A model generated the notes under the pieces. The model saw only the letters and a list, made by a program, of their open reading frames with translations. It was not told the DNA's origin and searched no databases. From NCBI GenBank assembly GCA_036376915.1, contig DASUZK010000100.1, forward strand, positions 10,833 through 74,832: a stretch of DNA of 64,000 nucleotides, read 5' to 3'. This document shows positions 1 to 7,493 of this stretch, in pieces. Made by a program: the position numbers and the translations under genes. How positions within the stretch are numbered: position 1 is the first letter of the stretch; the number at the start of each line of letters is the position of its first letter. Origin of the DNA: VRUE01 sp036376915. GTDB lineage: Bacteria; Actinomycetota; Thermoleophilia; Solirubrobacterales; 70-9.

Positions 1-3
1 CGG

Positions 4-945
4 ATGGCGGGGGAATCACATCGGGTCGCGGTCGTCGACATCGGCTCCAACTCGACGCGGCTGCTGATCGCCGACGTCGCCGCGGAGCGGGTGTCGGAGG
101 TCGAGCGGCAGAGCCGGGTGACGCGGCTCGGGCGGGGGGTCGACCTCTCGGGGCAGCTCTCCGCCGAGGCGATCGAGGCGGCCTGCACGGCGATCGCCGA
201 CTACGTGACGATCTGCCGGGAGGCCGGCGTCGGGCGGATCGAGTCGATCGCCACCAGCGCCGTCCGCGACGCCTCCAACGGCGACGCCTTCGTCGCCGAG
301 CTGCGCGAGCGCTTCGCGCTCTCCGCCCGCTTGCTCGACGGCGAGGAGGAGGCGCGGCTCACCTATATGGGGGCGACCGCCGAGCACCCGCCCAGCGAGC
401 CGACGCTGGTGGTCGACATCGGCGGCGGCTCGACCGAGCTGATCGTCGGCACCGGCCAGGAGATTGCCTTCCACGCCTCGCTGCAGGCCGGGGTCGTTCG
501 CCACACCGAGCGCCACATCTCCAGCGACCCGCCGAGCGCGCCGGAGCTGGAGGCGCTAGCCGCGGACGTGCGGGCCCTCATAGAGAGCGCGGTCGCCGGC
601 GAGCCCGGCGCCCATGCCCGCGCCGCGATCGCCGTCGCCGGCACTCCGACCTCCCTGGCCTCGGTCGAGCAGGGCCTCGAGCCCTACGACCCCAAGCAAG
701 TACACGGCCATACGCTCACGCTCACCTCGATCCAGCGGCTCCTCTCGCAATTGGCATCTGCCCCGTTGTCCAAGCGGGTCGAAATAGCCGGTCTTCACCC
801 TGACAGGGCACCAAACATCGTTGCCGGGGTGGTCATTCTGGTGGAGACGATGCGCGCGTTCGGCCTCGAGCAGGTCGAGGTCTCCGAGCACGACATCCTC
901 TACGGCACCGCAATCTCATCTATTTCGGCTCTGGACTGCGGGTAA
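4..945 (+). CDS. ppx: Ppx/GppA family exopolyphosphatase
   Basis: A 313-residue protein of the sugar-kinase/actin-fold Ppx/GppA phosphatases, which remove terminal phosphates from polyphosphate or convert pppGpp to ppGpp in the cytoplasm. The first phosphate-binding loop is DIGSNS at residues 12-17 and the second is DIGGGSTE at 138-145; length matches the short two-domain actinobacterial form without the C-terminal HD domain. The ATG lies three bases from the window edge, so its ribosome-binding site cannot be seen. In many Actinomycetota ppx follows eno, ftsB and a DUF501 gene; here those genes lie 12 kb to the right and no DUF501 gene is visible. Whether it prefers polyphosphate or pppGpp cannot be told from sequence. 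Confidence 0.9.
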   Translation: MAGESHRVAVVDIGSNSTRLLIADVAAERVSEVERQSRVTRLGRGVDLSGQLSAEAIEAACTAIADYVTICREAGVGRIESIATSAVRDASNGDAFVAELRERFALSARLLDGEEEARLTYMGATAEHPPSEPTLVVDIGGGSTELIVGTGQEIAFHASLQAGVVRHTERHISSDPPSAPELEALAADVRALIESAVAGEPGAHARAAIAVAGTPTSLASVEQGLEPYDPKQVHGHTLTLTSIQRLLSQLASAPLSKRVEIAGLHPDRAPNIVAGVVILVETMRAFGLEQVEVSEHDILYGTAISSISALDCG

Positions 946-1026
946 CCTCGTATTCCCAATTTCGGGGTACTACGTGATACCTCGTGGCCAGCCGGGGCCG
1001 CCGTGGCACTACAGATGGGTCAAGAA

Positions 1027-1056
1027 TTGGGTAGAACCCATAAAATTTGGTAGGAT
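1027..1056 (+). promoter_or_regulatory. candidate promoter for the RNA-like region
   Basis: TTGGGT at 1027-1032 and TAGGAT at 1051-1056 are separated by 18 bases, in a locally AT-rich patch that contrasts with the surrounding DNA. A small hairpin (TGGGT AGA ACCCA, 1028-1040) overlaps the -35, so this could equally be a terminator-like structure after ppx. Weak evidence. Confidence 0.3.
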
Positions 1057-1060
1057 ATCT

Positions 1061-1306
1061 CTACTCGTTTTCTAGTAGCAGAGAAAGAGGCAACTAGACG
1101 TAGCGGATAGGCAGGCACATAATCGGCACATCGGGAAAGAGGTGGGGATACCACCACAGACTCGATATAGGACTCAGGCGATTGCCGCACAATGGCGCCT
1201 CCCGCCGTCTGAGTCCACCGAATAAGGACTGGTCCCTGAAGACGTACCCCTGCCCGTCCTGAGGGGCCAACTTGAATCGGCCGCCAGCGATGGCGGCCGG
1301 TTCTCG
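1061..1306 (+). ncRNA. candidate structured non-coding RNA, family not recognised
   Basis: This gene-free gap between ppx and the convergent thiamine-diphosphate enzyme gene (946-1339) holds several strong helices in one orientation. They are CTACT/AGTAG at 1061-1078; GGTGG/CCACC around a GGATA loop at 1141-1155; an 8-bp perfect stem 1170-1177 with 1209-1216, extended by three more pairs and enclosing an ATTG/CAAT hairpin at 1181-1193; and a terminator-like 9-bp stem at 1278-1299. No long reading frame is present. I could not match it to tmRNA, RNase P RNA, SRP RNA, a T-box or a cobalamin riboswitch by their conserved sequence boxes. A 6S-like regulatory RNA is possible but unproven. The strand is inferred from the promoter and terminator candidates. 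Confidence 0.4.
1278..1306 (+). terminator. hairpin terminator candidate
   Basis: A perfect 9-bp GC-rich stem (1278-1286 with 1291-1299) is closed by a GCGA tetraloop and followed on the plus strand by GTTCTCGT, a weak T-containing tail. It would end the candidate RNA, and it also lies just beyond the stop of the opposing gene, so it may work in both directions. A separate 16-bp perfect palindrome (1326-1341) overlaps that stop codon. Confidence 0.5.
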
Positions 1307-1339
1307 TCTGAGCCGGGTCGACCGGGACCGGGGCCCCGG

Positions 1340-2950
1340 TCAGGCCAGGTTCGACTTGCGCGGATAGACGACCTCCGGATCGGTGAGGACGTTGACCAGC
1401 GTCGGCTTGCCCGACTCGAAGGCCCGCTCCAGCGCCGGGCGCAGCTCGGCGGGCTCGCGCACGAGCACGCCGTCGCAGCCGAGCGTCTCGACCATCTGGT
1501 CGTAGCGCGTCTCGGGGCGCAGCTCCGCCGCGACCGAGTAGCCGTAGAGGAACTTCATCGGGTGGTGCTCCAGCGCCCAGATGCCGTTGTTGCCCATCAC
1601 GCCGACCACGGGGATCCCGTGCCGGGCCATCGTGTCGAACTCCATCCCGGCGAAGCCGAAGGCACCGTCGCCCAGCAGCAGGCAGACCTGCCTGTCGGGA
1701 TGCGCGAGCTTGGCCCCGATCGCCTGGCCGGGACCGGCGCCGAGGCAGCCGAACGGCCCAGGGTCCATCCAGCAGCCGGGCTGGTAGGTGTCGACGAACC
1801 GGCCCGCGTAGGAGACGAAGTCGCCGCCGTCGCCGACGACGATCGCGTCGCGCTCCAGCACCTCGCCGAGCTCCTTGTAGATGCGGACGGGGTGAAGTGG
1901 CGAGCGGGCGTCGTTCAGCTCCTCCTGCTCGGCCGCGCGCTTCTCGTCCTCGATCTTGCGCAGCTCCGCCAGCCAGGGGCCGATGTGCCCTCCCCCGGCC
2001 CCAGCCGCCTCGCGGATCGCCGCCAGGCTGGCGGCGACGTCGCCGACCAGGTCGACGTCGGGTGTGCGGTTGGCGCTCAGCGCGTTCGGCGCCGCATCGA
2101 GCCGGATCAGCTTCGCCTCCTCGGCGATGCTTGCCCCGAAGCCGAGGCGGAAGTCGAGCGGCACGCCGATCACCAGCGCCACGTCAGCGCCGCCGAGCCC
2201 GGCTCCGCGGGCACGGCTGAAGGCGAGCTCGTGGTCCGCCGACAGGCAGCCGCGGCCGAGGCCGTTGAGGAAGACGGGGATCCCGAGCGCCTCCGCGAGC
2301 GCGCGCAGCTCGTCCTCGCCGCGGCCCCAGTAGAGGCCGGTGCCGGCCATGATCGCGGGGCGCTCGGCCGCGGCCAGCAGCGCAGCCGCCTCCTCGACCC
2401 CCTCCGCGGGAGCGGCCTCGACCAGCGGGGCGGCCGGTATCTCCGGGTCGGCCTCGGTGAAGACGACGTCCAGGGGGTAGTCGACGAAGGTCGGGCCGCC
2501 GGGAGCGGCGAGGGCGAGATCCAGCGCGGCCGCGGTGCGGGCGGCGATCTGGCCAGGCTCCTTCACCGTCTCCGCCGACTTGACCAGGGGCGAGACGAAG
2601 GGCAGGTGGTCGATCTCCTGCAGCGAGCCCGAGCCCCAGCGCAGCTCCGGCGCCCTTCCCCCCAGGATGCAGACCGGCGAGCAGTTCGCCTGCGCGCTGG
2701 CGATCGCGCTGATCCCGTTCGTCACCCCGGGCCCCGCGGTCAGCGCCGCGACCCCGACGCCCCGCGTCGCCTTGGCGAACCCCTCGGCCGCGAAGGCCGC
2801 GGTCTGCTCATGGCGGACGTCGACGATCTCGATCCCCTCCGCCCTGCATCCGTCGTAGATGGAGAACAGGTGGCCCCCGGAAAGGGTGAAGAGGTGGCTG
2901 ACGCCTCGCGACTTCAGCGCCTTCGCGACAACCCGCCCCCCGTGTTCCAT
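1340..2950 (-). CDS. thiamine-diphosphate-dependent acetolactate synthase / 2-hydroxyacyl-CoA lyase family enzyme
   Basis: A 536-residue enzyme with the full three-domain architecture of the AHAS/oxalyl-CoA decarboxylase/2-hydroxyacyl-CoA lyase family: N-terminal pyrimidine-binding domain with the catalytic glutamate E48 (RHEQTAAFAAEG), central domain, and C-terminal pyrophosphate-binding domain with the thiamine motif from GDG (427-429) to NN (454-455). The family cleaves or condenses 2-keto or 2-hydroxyacyl substrates. No adjacent ilvN/ilvC gene is present, so a role in branched-chain amino acid synthesis is unlikely; the C-terminal YPRKS resembles the hydroxyacyl-CoA lyase/ILVBL branch. 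The ATG start faces the tRNA-Leu promoter region. Substrate remains unassigned. Confidence 0.85.
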   Translation of the reverse strand: MEHGGRVVAKALKSRGVSHLFTLSGGHLFSIYDGCRAEGIEIVDVRHEQTAAFAAEGFAKATRGVGVAALTAGPGVTNGISAIASAQANCSPVCILGGRAPELRWGSGSLQEIDHLPFVSPLVKSAETVKEPGQIAARTAAALDLALAAPGGPTFVDYPLDVVFTEADPEIPAAPLVEAAPAEGVEEAAALLAAAERPAIMAGTGLYWGRGEDELRALAEALGIPVFLNGLGRGCLSADHELAFSRARGAGLGGADVALVIGVPLDFRLGFGASIAEEAKLIRLDAAPNALSANRTPDVDLVGDVAASLAAIREAAGAGGGHIGPWLAELRKIEDEKRAAEQEELNDARSPLHPVRIYKELGEVLERDAIVVGDGGDFVSYAGRFVDTYQPGCWMDPGPFGCLGAGPGQAIGAKLAHPDRQVCLLLGDGAFGFAGMEFDTMARHGIPVVGVMGNNGIWALEHHPMKFLYGYSVAAELRPETRYDQMVETLGCDGVLVREPAELRPALERAFESGKPTLVNVLTDPEVVYPRKSNLA

Positions 2951-2953
2951 GAA

Positions 2954-2983
2954 TTGAGCCTATAGGCCGCTCCCGGCTACCAT
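2954..2983 (+). promoter_or_regulatory. promoter of tRNA-Leu
   Basis: TTGAGC (2954-2959) and TACCAT (2978-2983) are 18 bases apart, each matching four of six sigma-70 consensus positions. Transcription would start within a few bases of the mature tRNA 5' end at 2990. The site shares a 39-bp divergent gap with the start of the minus-strand gene ending at 2950. Confidence 0.5.
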
Positions 2984-2989
2984 CGGCGT

Positions 2990-3076
2990 GCCCGGGTGGC
3001 GAAATTGGCAAAAGCGGCGCCCTTAAAAGGCGTTGCCCCACTGGGGGGCTTGCGGGTTCGAGTCCCGCCCCGGGCA
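2990..3076 (+). tRNA. tRNA-Leu (anticodon TAA)
   Basis: An 87-nt class II tRNA with acceptor stem GCCCGGG/CCCGGGC, anticodon stem GCGCC/GGCGT closing the loop CTTAAAA (anticodon TAA), a long variable arm and TTCGAGT in the T loop. CCA is not encoded; the discriminator base is A3076, followed by a run of T. It reads UUA/UUG leucine codons. UUA is very rare at this GC content, so this is the functional counterpart of the Streptomyces bldA tRNA. Confidence 0.95.
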
Positions 3077-3125
3077 TTTTTCCAACCAGGATCTTGTCGT
3101 CTCCAGGACCTGGTCGTGTCGGTCA

Positions 3126-3896
3126 TCAAGGCCGGGGGCGCAAATCAGGGTCAAGTTCAGTCGTTGCGTCCCGAGCCGCTTCCGCAAGCCCCAGCTCGCC
3201 CTCCTCGAGCTCGAACAGCCGGTCTTGCGGCGTCGCCGCCAGTCCATCGAGCAGCTGGGGTCGATTGGCCATCTCTTCGCTTTCGTCTCGCTCGCGTAGT
3301 TCTTTGAGAACCCGTAGGGCTCGTGTCTCCTCAACTTCCGCTTTACGCCGCCGCGCGGCCAGCTCAGCGCGTTCGGCCTTGATCCGGCCAACCATGTTGA
3401 AGCGCCGCTCGATTGCCCCCAAGAACAGCAACAAGGACGTGCCCGAAGCGGCCCAATATGCAGCCGGAATGCTCGCGACCAGCTCGGCCGGGGATTGCAT
3501 CGAAACCCGTTGCAGCGAAAGTCCCGAGTGAGCCTGGCGCGATTCGGGTCGAGAGCCCTCGGCAACACGCTCCACATCAGCTTCCGTTAGGCGGGAGAGC
3601 GCATGGCGGAGATTCCTCAATGCATCCTCTGGCGCACCTGCCGTTTCCAGCTGCCGCAAGGCACGAGCGCGATACTCGATCTCAGCGAGCAGCGAGTCGG
3701 AAGATCCCAGGAGCTGCCGTGTCCTGATCTGGTGTTGCAATGCGAAATGGCGCGCCACAGGCTGCTCTGCAGCGAGCGCTTCAGGGACGGCGAGGTACAG
3801 CGCCTCCACGTCCTCGAAGAGGGCTGCGAACTCATAGCAGGAGACCTCGCGGTGCAAGGGCCGAAACCGCAGGGTTAGGCTCAGATCATTGCTCAT
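3126..3896 (-). CDS. hypothetical protein with one membrane segment and coiled coil
   Basis: An unrecognised 256-residue protein. The N-terminal part (1-120) is mixed alpha/beta-like with no motif I know. A hydrophobic stretch around residues 138-158 could form one membrane helix and is followed by a charged Arg/Glu/Ala-rich segment (about 165-210) with coiled-coil character; the tail is acidic. The base composition at its 5' end and upstream (about 3380-4050) is clearly less GC-rich than the neighbourhood, and the gene sits directly behind a tRNA, a common integration site. No integrase or repeated tRNA end was found. No clear ribosome-binding site precedes the ATG at 3896, so translation may be leaderless. 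Confidence 0.6.
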   Translation of the reverse strand: MSNDLSLTLRFRPLHREVSCYEFAALFEDVEALYLAVPEALAAEQPVARHFALQHQIRTRQLLGSSDSLLAEIEYRARALRQLETAGAPEDALRNLRHALSRLTEADVERVAEGSRPESRQAHSGLSLQRVSMQSPAELVASIPAAYWAASGTSLLLFLGAIERRFNMVGRIKAERAELAARRRKAEVEETRALRVLKELRERDESEEMANRPQLLDGLAATPQDRLFELEEGELGLAEAARDATTELDPDLRPRP

Positions 3897-4059
3897 TCAA
3901 GCGAGGAATCTACTGCCACCAGGCGGCTCCCATCTGCACTTCATTCTTGGATTCATAAAGTCGCACTAAAAACTGCCGAGGTACCGCAACTATGCCGGTG
4001 CTACGGTGTCCCTGAGCTAGAAGACAAACGCCTTCCCTGGTGCTCTTGGAGGAATTCGC

Positions 4060-5562
4060 TTGGAGGCTTCAGCTCTCACACATGCCAGTCGCCGTGGACT
4101 TCTCGCCCGGCGTTCCCCGCTTCTCAAGCTGCAAGGTGACGATCGCCTGATCGCGATGGCCCGCGCCGGCAACCCCGGGGCCTTCGAGGCGATCGTCGAC
4201 CGCTACCAAGGCCGCCTGCTCGGCTTCTGCCGCCAGATGCTCCGCTCGACCGAGGACGCCGAGGACGTCCTGCAGGAGGTCTTCGTCAACGCCTACCGGG
4301 CGATGCTCGCCGACGAGCGAGAGATCAACCTGCGCCCGTGGCTCTACCGGATCGCCCGCAACCGTTGCCTCAACCACCTGCGCAAGCCGACCGCCGACGC
4401 GCAGGAATCGATGGACATGGTTCCGACGGTCGAGGCCGCGTCCACGGCCGAGAAGGTCCACAACCGCGAGGAGTTCCGCCAGCTCCTCACCGACGTCGGC
4501 AAGCTTCCCGAGACCCAGCGCTCAGCTCTGCTGCTGCGCGAGATGGACGCGATGTCCTACGAGGAGATCGCGCAAGCGATGGAGACCAGCGTGCCCTCGG
4601 TCAAGTCGCTGCTGGTGCGGGCGCGGATCTCGCTCGCCGAGGCGAGCCAGGCACGCCAGCTGACCTGCGGCGAGGTCCGGGTCGACCTGGCCGAGGCGGC
4701 CGAGGGGCTGCGCAAGCTCTCCGGCCCGGTCCGCCGCCACGTCCGCGACTGCGAGGAGTGCGCCGACTTCCGCTCCCAGCTCCGCTCAAACGACAAGGTG
4801 CTCGCCGCGCTGGTTCCGGTGGGACCGCTGATCGCACTCAAAGGCTTCATCCTCTCCAAGCTTGGCCTGGGAGGAGCAGGTGCCGGTGGCGCCGCGACCG
4901 CAACGGGGACCGGCGCCACCGGGGCCGGCGCCGTCGGCGGCGTCGGTGCCGCTCTGGGTGGCAGCAGCGCCGCCGGGGGCATCGGTGCCGTGGGCAGCGC
5001 GATCGGCACGAAGGCCGTCGCCGGCGTCGTCACGGCGGCCGTGATCACCGCCGGCGCGGTCGAGGTCAAGCACCAGACCGAGCCGACACCGGCGAGCAGC
5101 GGCACGGCGAAGATCTCGCGTGTCCAGCCAGGCCCGAAGGCAGCGGTCGCTCCGGCCCGCGACGCGACGGTGGCCATCAACGCTCAGTCGGCTCCGGCCG
5201 CGGTGCCCACGCCCGCGGCGGCACCGACCCCCGAAGCGGAAACCGTGACAACCGAAGCGGGAGCAACCACGGCACCCGCCGAAGAGGGCACACCGAGCGG
5301 CAACGGCGGCGCGGAGGCCGAGGCGGAGGACACGACGAAAACCTCGACCGGGATCGACGGAGTGGCTCCCTCGACGGGCGCCGGCGCGCCGGCCGGGGGC
5401 AACACCGTCGTGGTGACCGTCGGCGGCACCAACCCCGAACCGGCTCCCGCGGCACCGGCCGAAAGCACGCCTCCCCCACCGCCTCCGGCCGAATCGACGC
5501 CGCCTCCAGCCGAATCGACGCCGCCCACCGCCTCCTCGCTGGTCATCCCCGAAGAGGAATAG
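4060..5562 (+). CDS. ECF sigma factor fused to anti-sigma-like zinc finger, membrane segment and exported Pro/Thr/Glu-rich tail
   Basis: A 500-residue protein that begins like an extracytoplasmic-function sigma factor: region 2 at about 28-108 (DAEDVLQEVFVNAYR) and region 4 at about 140-195 (MSYEEIAQAMETSVPSVKS). It continues into a zinc-finger-type anti-sigma segment (C203, H227-x3-C231-x2-C234), a Gly/Ala-rich stretch, one likely membrane helix (about 319-336), and a 160-residue Ala/Pro/Thr/Glu tail ending in repeats of PPPAESTPP type. I infer a membrane-tethered sigma factor whose own C-terminal part controls it, as proposed for ECF groups with fused zinc-finger extensions. Start is TTG at 4060, chosen because TTGGAGGA lies 6-13 bases upstream and homology begins soon after. 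No separate anti-sigma gene is adjacent. Confidence 0.85.
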   Translation: MEASALTHASRRGLLARRSPLLKLQGDDRLIAMARAGNPGAFEAIVDRYQGRLLGFCRQMLRSTEDAEDVLQEVFVNAYRAMLADEREINLRPWLYRIARNRCLNHLRKPTADAQESMDMVPTVEAASTAEKVHNREEFRQLLTDVGKLPETQRSALLLREMDAMSYEEIAQAMETSVPSVKSLLVRARISLAEASQARQLTCGEVRVDLAEAAEGLRKLSGPVRRHVRDCEECADFRSQLRSNDKVLAALVPVGPLIALKGFILSKLGLGGAGAGGAATATGTGATGAGAVGGVGAALGGSSAAGGIGAVGSAIGTKAVAGVVTAAVITAGAVEVKHQTEPTPASSGTAKISRVQPGPKAAVAPARDATVAINAQSAPAAVPTPAAAPTPEAETVTTEAGATTAPAEEGTPSGNGGAEAEAEDTTKTSTGIDGVAPSTGAGAPAGGNTVVVTVGGTNPEPAPAAPAESTPPPPPPAESTPPPAESTPPTASSLVIPEEE

Positions 5563-5573
5563 CGGCCGGCAGC

Positions 5574-6290
5574 TCAGCCGACCGAGTGGGACTCCCCCGG
5601 AGCGAGGACCACGACCCGCGACGAAGTCTTCGCCTCGACCTCCGCCTTGAAGGCCTCGGCGTCGGTCGCGATCGGCGGGAAGGTGTCGTAATGCATCGGG
5701 ATCACCGTGCCGGCGGCGACGAGCTCGGCCGCGACGACCCCGTCGTGGCGGTCCATCGTGTAGTGGCCGCCGATCGGTAGCAGCGCCACGTCGACGGGGT
5801 CGCGTTCGGCGATCAGCTTCATGTCGCCGAAGAGGCAGGTATCGCCGGCGTGGTAGACGGTGACGCCGCCGATGTGGATCAGCAGCCCGGCCGGCGTCCC
5901 CGTGACCGTGCCCGGAGTGGGGCTGTAGGGGGCCTCCGCGGAGCCGGCGATCGTGCTCGTGTGCCAGGCCGGGACCAGCTTCACCCAGCCCCAGTCGAAG
6001 CGGACGGTGCCGCCGAGGTTCGGGTCGTGGACCTTCTCCACGCCCTGCTCTTCGAGCCAGTTGGCGATCTCGACGATCGCCACGCACTCGGCGCCGGTGC
6101 GGGTGGCGACGCCGACCGCGTCGGCGATGTGGTCGGCGTGGCCGTGGGAGACGACGACGTGGGTCGGCTCGACGTCATCGGCGCTCGCCACCGCCGCCGG
6201 GTTGTTGGGCTCGAGGAAGGGGTCGACCAGGACCCTGGTGCCTCCCTCGCTCAGCTCGAAGCACGAATGGCCGTGGAATCGGATCTCCAT
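5574..6290 (-). CDS. UPF0173-type metal-dependent hydrolase (metallo-beta-lactamase fold)
   Basis: 238 residues, typical length for the UPF0173/YtkL family of small metallo-beta-lactamase-fold hydrolases. The zinc-binding motif HGHADH occupies residues 49-54, with the further family blocks PAWHTS, YHAGDT and a late HYDTFPP histidine. The protein is predicted cytoplasmic; natural substrates of the family are unknown. It ends 12 bp from the convergent sigma-factor gene and is followed upstream by two more minus-strand genes that may share its transcript. A second, differently built metallo-hydrolase is at 61890. Confidence 0.85.
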   Translation of the reverse strand: MEIRFHGHSCFELSEGGTRVLVDPFLEPNNPAAVASADDVEPTHVVVSHGHADHIADAVGVATRTGAECVAIVEIANWLEEQGVEKVHDPNLGGTVRFDWGWVKLVPAWHTSTIAGSAEAPYSPTPGTVTGTPAGLLIHIGGVTVYHAGDTCLFGDMKLIAERDPVDVALLPIGGHYTMDRHDGVVAAELVAAGTVIPMHYDTFPPIATDAEAFKAEVEAKTSSRVVVLAPGESHSVG

Positions 6291-6293
6291 CTC

Positions 6294-6623
6294 TCAGCGC
6301 TCCCCTTCCTGGGTCTCGTTGTCGGTCATCTCGTCATGCAGTGCCCAGCCGACGGCAACCCCGACCATCATCCCCATCCTCGCCTCCTCGGCGAGCAGCG
6401 AGCGCACCGCGGCGACGCGCTCGTCGGGGTCGGGGACGGTCGCGGCCTTCAGCGACTCGGCCTCGTGCGACTCGCCGAACCAGCCGCCCTCGGCGAGGGC
6501 CGTGGCGAGCACCTTCTGCAGCTGCGGCGCGGCGCGCGCGACGATGCGCTCCGCCTCGGCGAAGCGCTCGGCGTCGATCAGCCGCTCGATTGCCGCGTCC
6601 AGCTGCTCCTCGTCGGGGGCCAC
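6294..6623 (-). CDS. hypothetical small helical protein
   Basis: 109 residues, strongly helical and rich in Ala, Glu and Arg, with no recognised motif. It starts at GTG (6623) and ends 4 bp before the UPF0173 hydrolase gene, and it lies 17 bp after the pseudo-rhomboid gene, so the three probably form one operon (pseudo-rhomboid, this gene, hydrolase). Length, codon use and spacing support a real gene; function unknown. Confidence 0.6.
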   Translation of the reverse strand: MAPDEEQLDAAIERLIDAERFAEAERIVARAAPQLQKVLATALAEGGWFGESHEAESLKAATVPDPDERVAAVRSLLAEEARMGMMVGVAVGWALHDEMTDNETQEGER

Positions 6624-6640
6624 GACGAGAGCCTAACCGG

Positions 6641-7402
6641 CTACTCGCGCAGGGCCGATGCGGCGAGCCCGGCAAGTCCGCCGACGGCACCGCCGACGAG
6701 GCCGGCGAAGGGGTCGGCGGTGGACTCGAAGACCGGCAGGGCCAGGAGGACGGCGGCGGCGACCAGGACCCCGACCGCGTCGTAGTCGGCGTCGATCGCG
6801 CCGCGGGTCTCGGCCCGCCGGATCGCGAACCAGGCGGCCAGCGCGCCGAGCGCCATGCCGTTGCCGCCGGCGATCACCTGGACGTCGTCGGCGGCGTTGG
6901 CGATCCCGGCCGCGGCGAGCATCCCCAGCGATCCGCAGGCGATCAGCAGAAGGGCCGTGGCGGGAGGGCCCAGCCGGCGCTCGAGGCCGGTCGCGAAGAT
7001 CGCCAGGCCGACCGCAACGACGAAGAGGTAGCCGACGTCGACGTAGGCGAAGGGCGCGGTGAGGAAGCGCCACCACTGGTCCTCGAACGGGACGATCAGG
7101 CCGCCGAAGGTGGCGATCGGGTCCCCTGTCAGCTTCTGCACCAGCAGCATCGCGGCGGGGCCGAGGATCGCCGCCGCCGTGACATAGGGGCGGAACGGGC
7201 GCGGCGGGCTGTCGGGCCGCTTGCGACGGCGAAGCTTGGGGCGGGCGCGGCGCCGGGGCTTGGGCTCCAGCCCATCGCCGCGGCGTTCCAGCTTGGGCGC
7301 GCGCTTGCGCAGGCGGGCGCCGCAGTAGGGGCACTCGGTTACGTAGGGACTGACCTCCGAACCGCAGTTCTTGCAGACGACGCTGAGCTCAGTCTCGCTC
7401 AT
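6641..7402 (-). CDS. zinc-ribbon rhomboid-like membrane protein, probably proteolytically inactive
   Basis: 253 residues from the ATG at 7402 (a second ATG two codons upstream at 7408 is equally possible). An N-terminal zinc ribbon (C10-x2-C13, C24-x2-C27) is followed by an Arg/Pro/Lys-rich linker and about six membrane segments. The rhomboid WR-type loop is visible (WWRFLTAPFAY, 110-120), and a GxxxG-rich last helix is present. The catalytic GxSG is replaced by GGNG (N181), and the second catalytic histidine, expected in the last helix before the GG pair, is absent. It therefore looks like a pseudo-rhomboid (iRhom/derlin-like), perhaps binding rather than cutting membrane proteins. It is divergent from the aldolase gene. 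Confidence 0.75.
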   Translation of the reverse strand: MSETELSVVCKNCGSEVSPYVTECPYCGARLRKRAPKLERRGDGLEPKPRRRARPKLRRRKRPDSPPRPFRPYVTAAAILGPAAMLLVQKLTGDPIATFGGLIVPFEDQWWRFLTAPFAYVDVGYLFVVAVGLAIFATGLERRLGPPATALLLIACGSLGMLAAAGIANAADDVQVIAGGNGMALGALAAWFAIRRAETRGAIDADYDAVGVLVAAAVLLALPVFESTADPFAGLVGGAVGGLAGLAASALRE

Positions 7403-7493
7403 GGTCATCCGAGGATAACCGCCCGCTGGAAACCGCTTGAGGAGAGGCCGCGGTGACATACTGGGGCTGCACCCGTCTTCTAGGAGGAAAAGC

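Noticed and set aside
1061..1306. tmRNA, RNase P RNA or T-box leader
   Set aside because: The conserved ends and boxes of those RNAs are absent, and the downstream gene is on the opposite strand, which excludes a leader for it.
2990..3125. Attachment site for an integrated element in tRNA-Leu
   Set aside because: No second copy of the tRNA 3' end and no integrase gene were found in the window.
7437..7493. Earlier start for the aldolase and a sigma-70 promoter (TTGAGG / CATACT)
   Set aside because: The extension lacks family similarity and a ribosome-binding site. The two boxes are only 14 bases apart.
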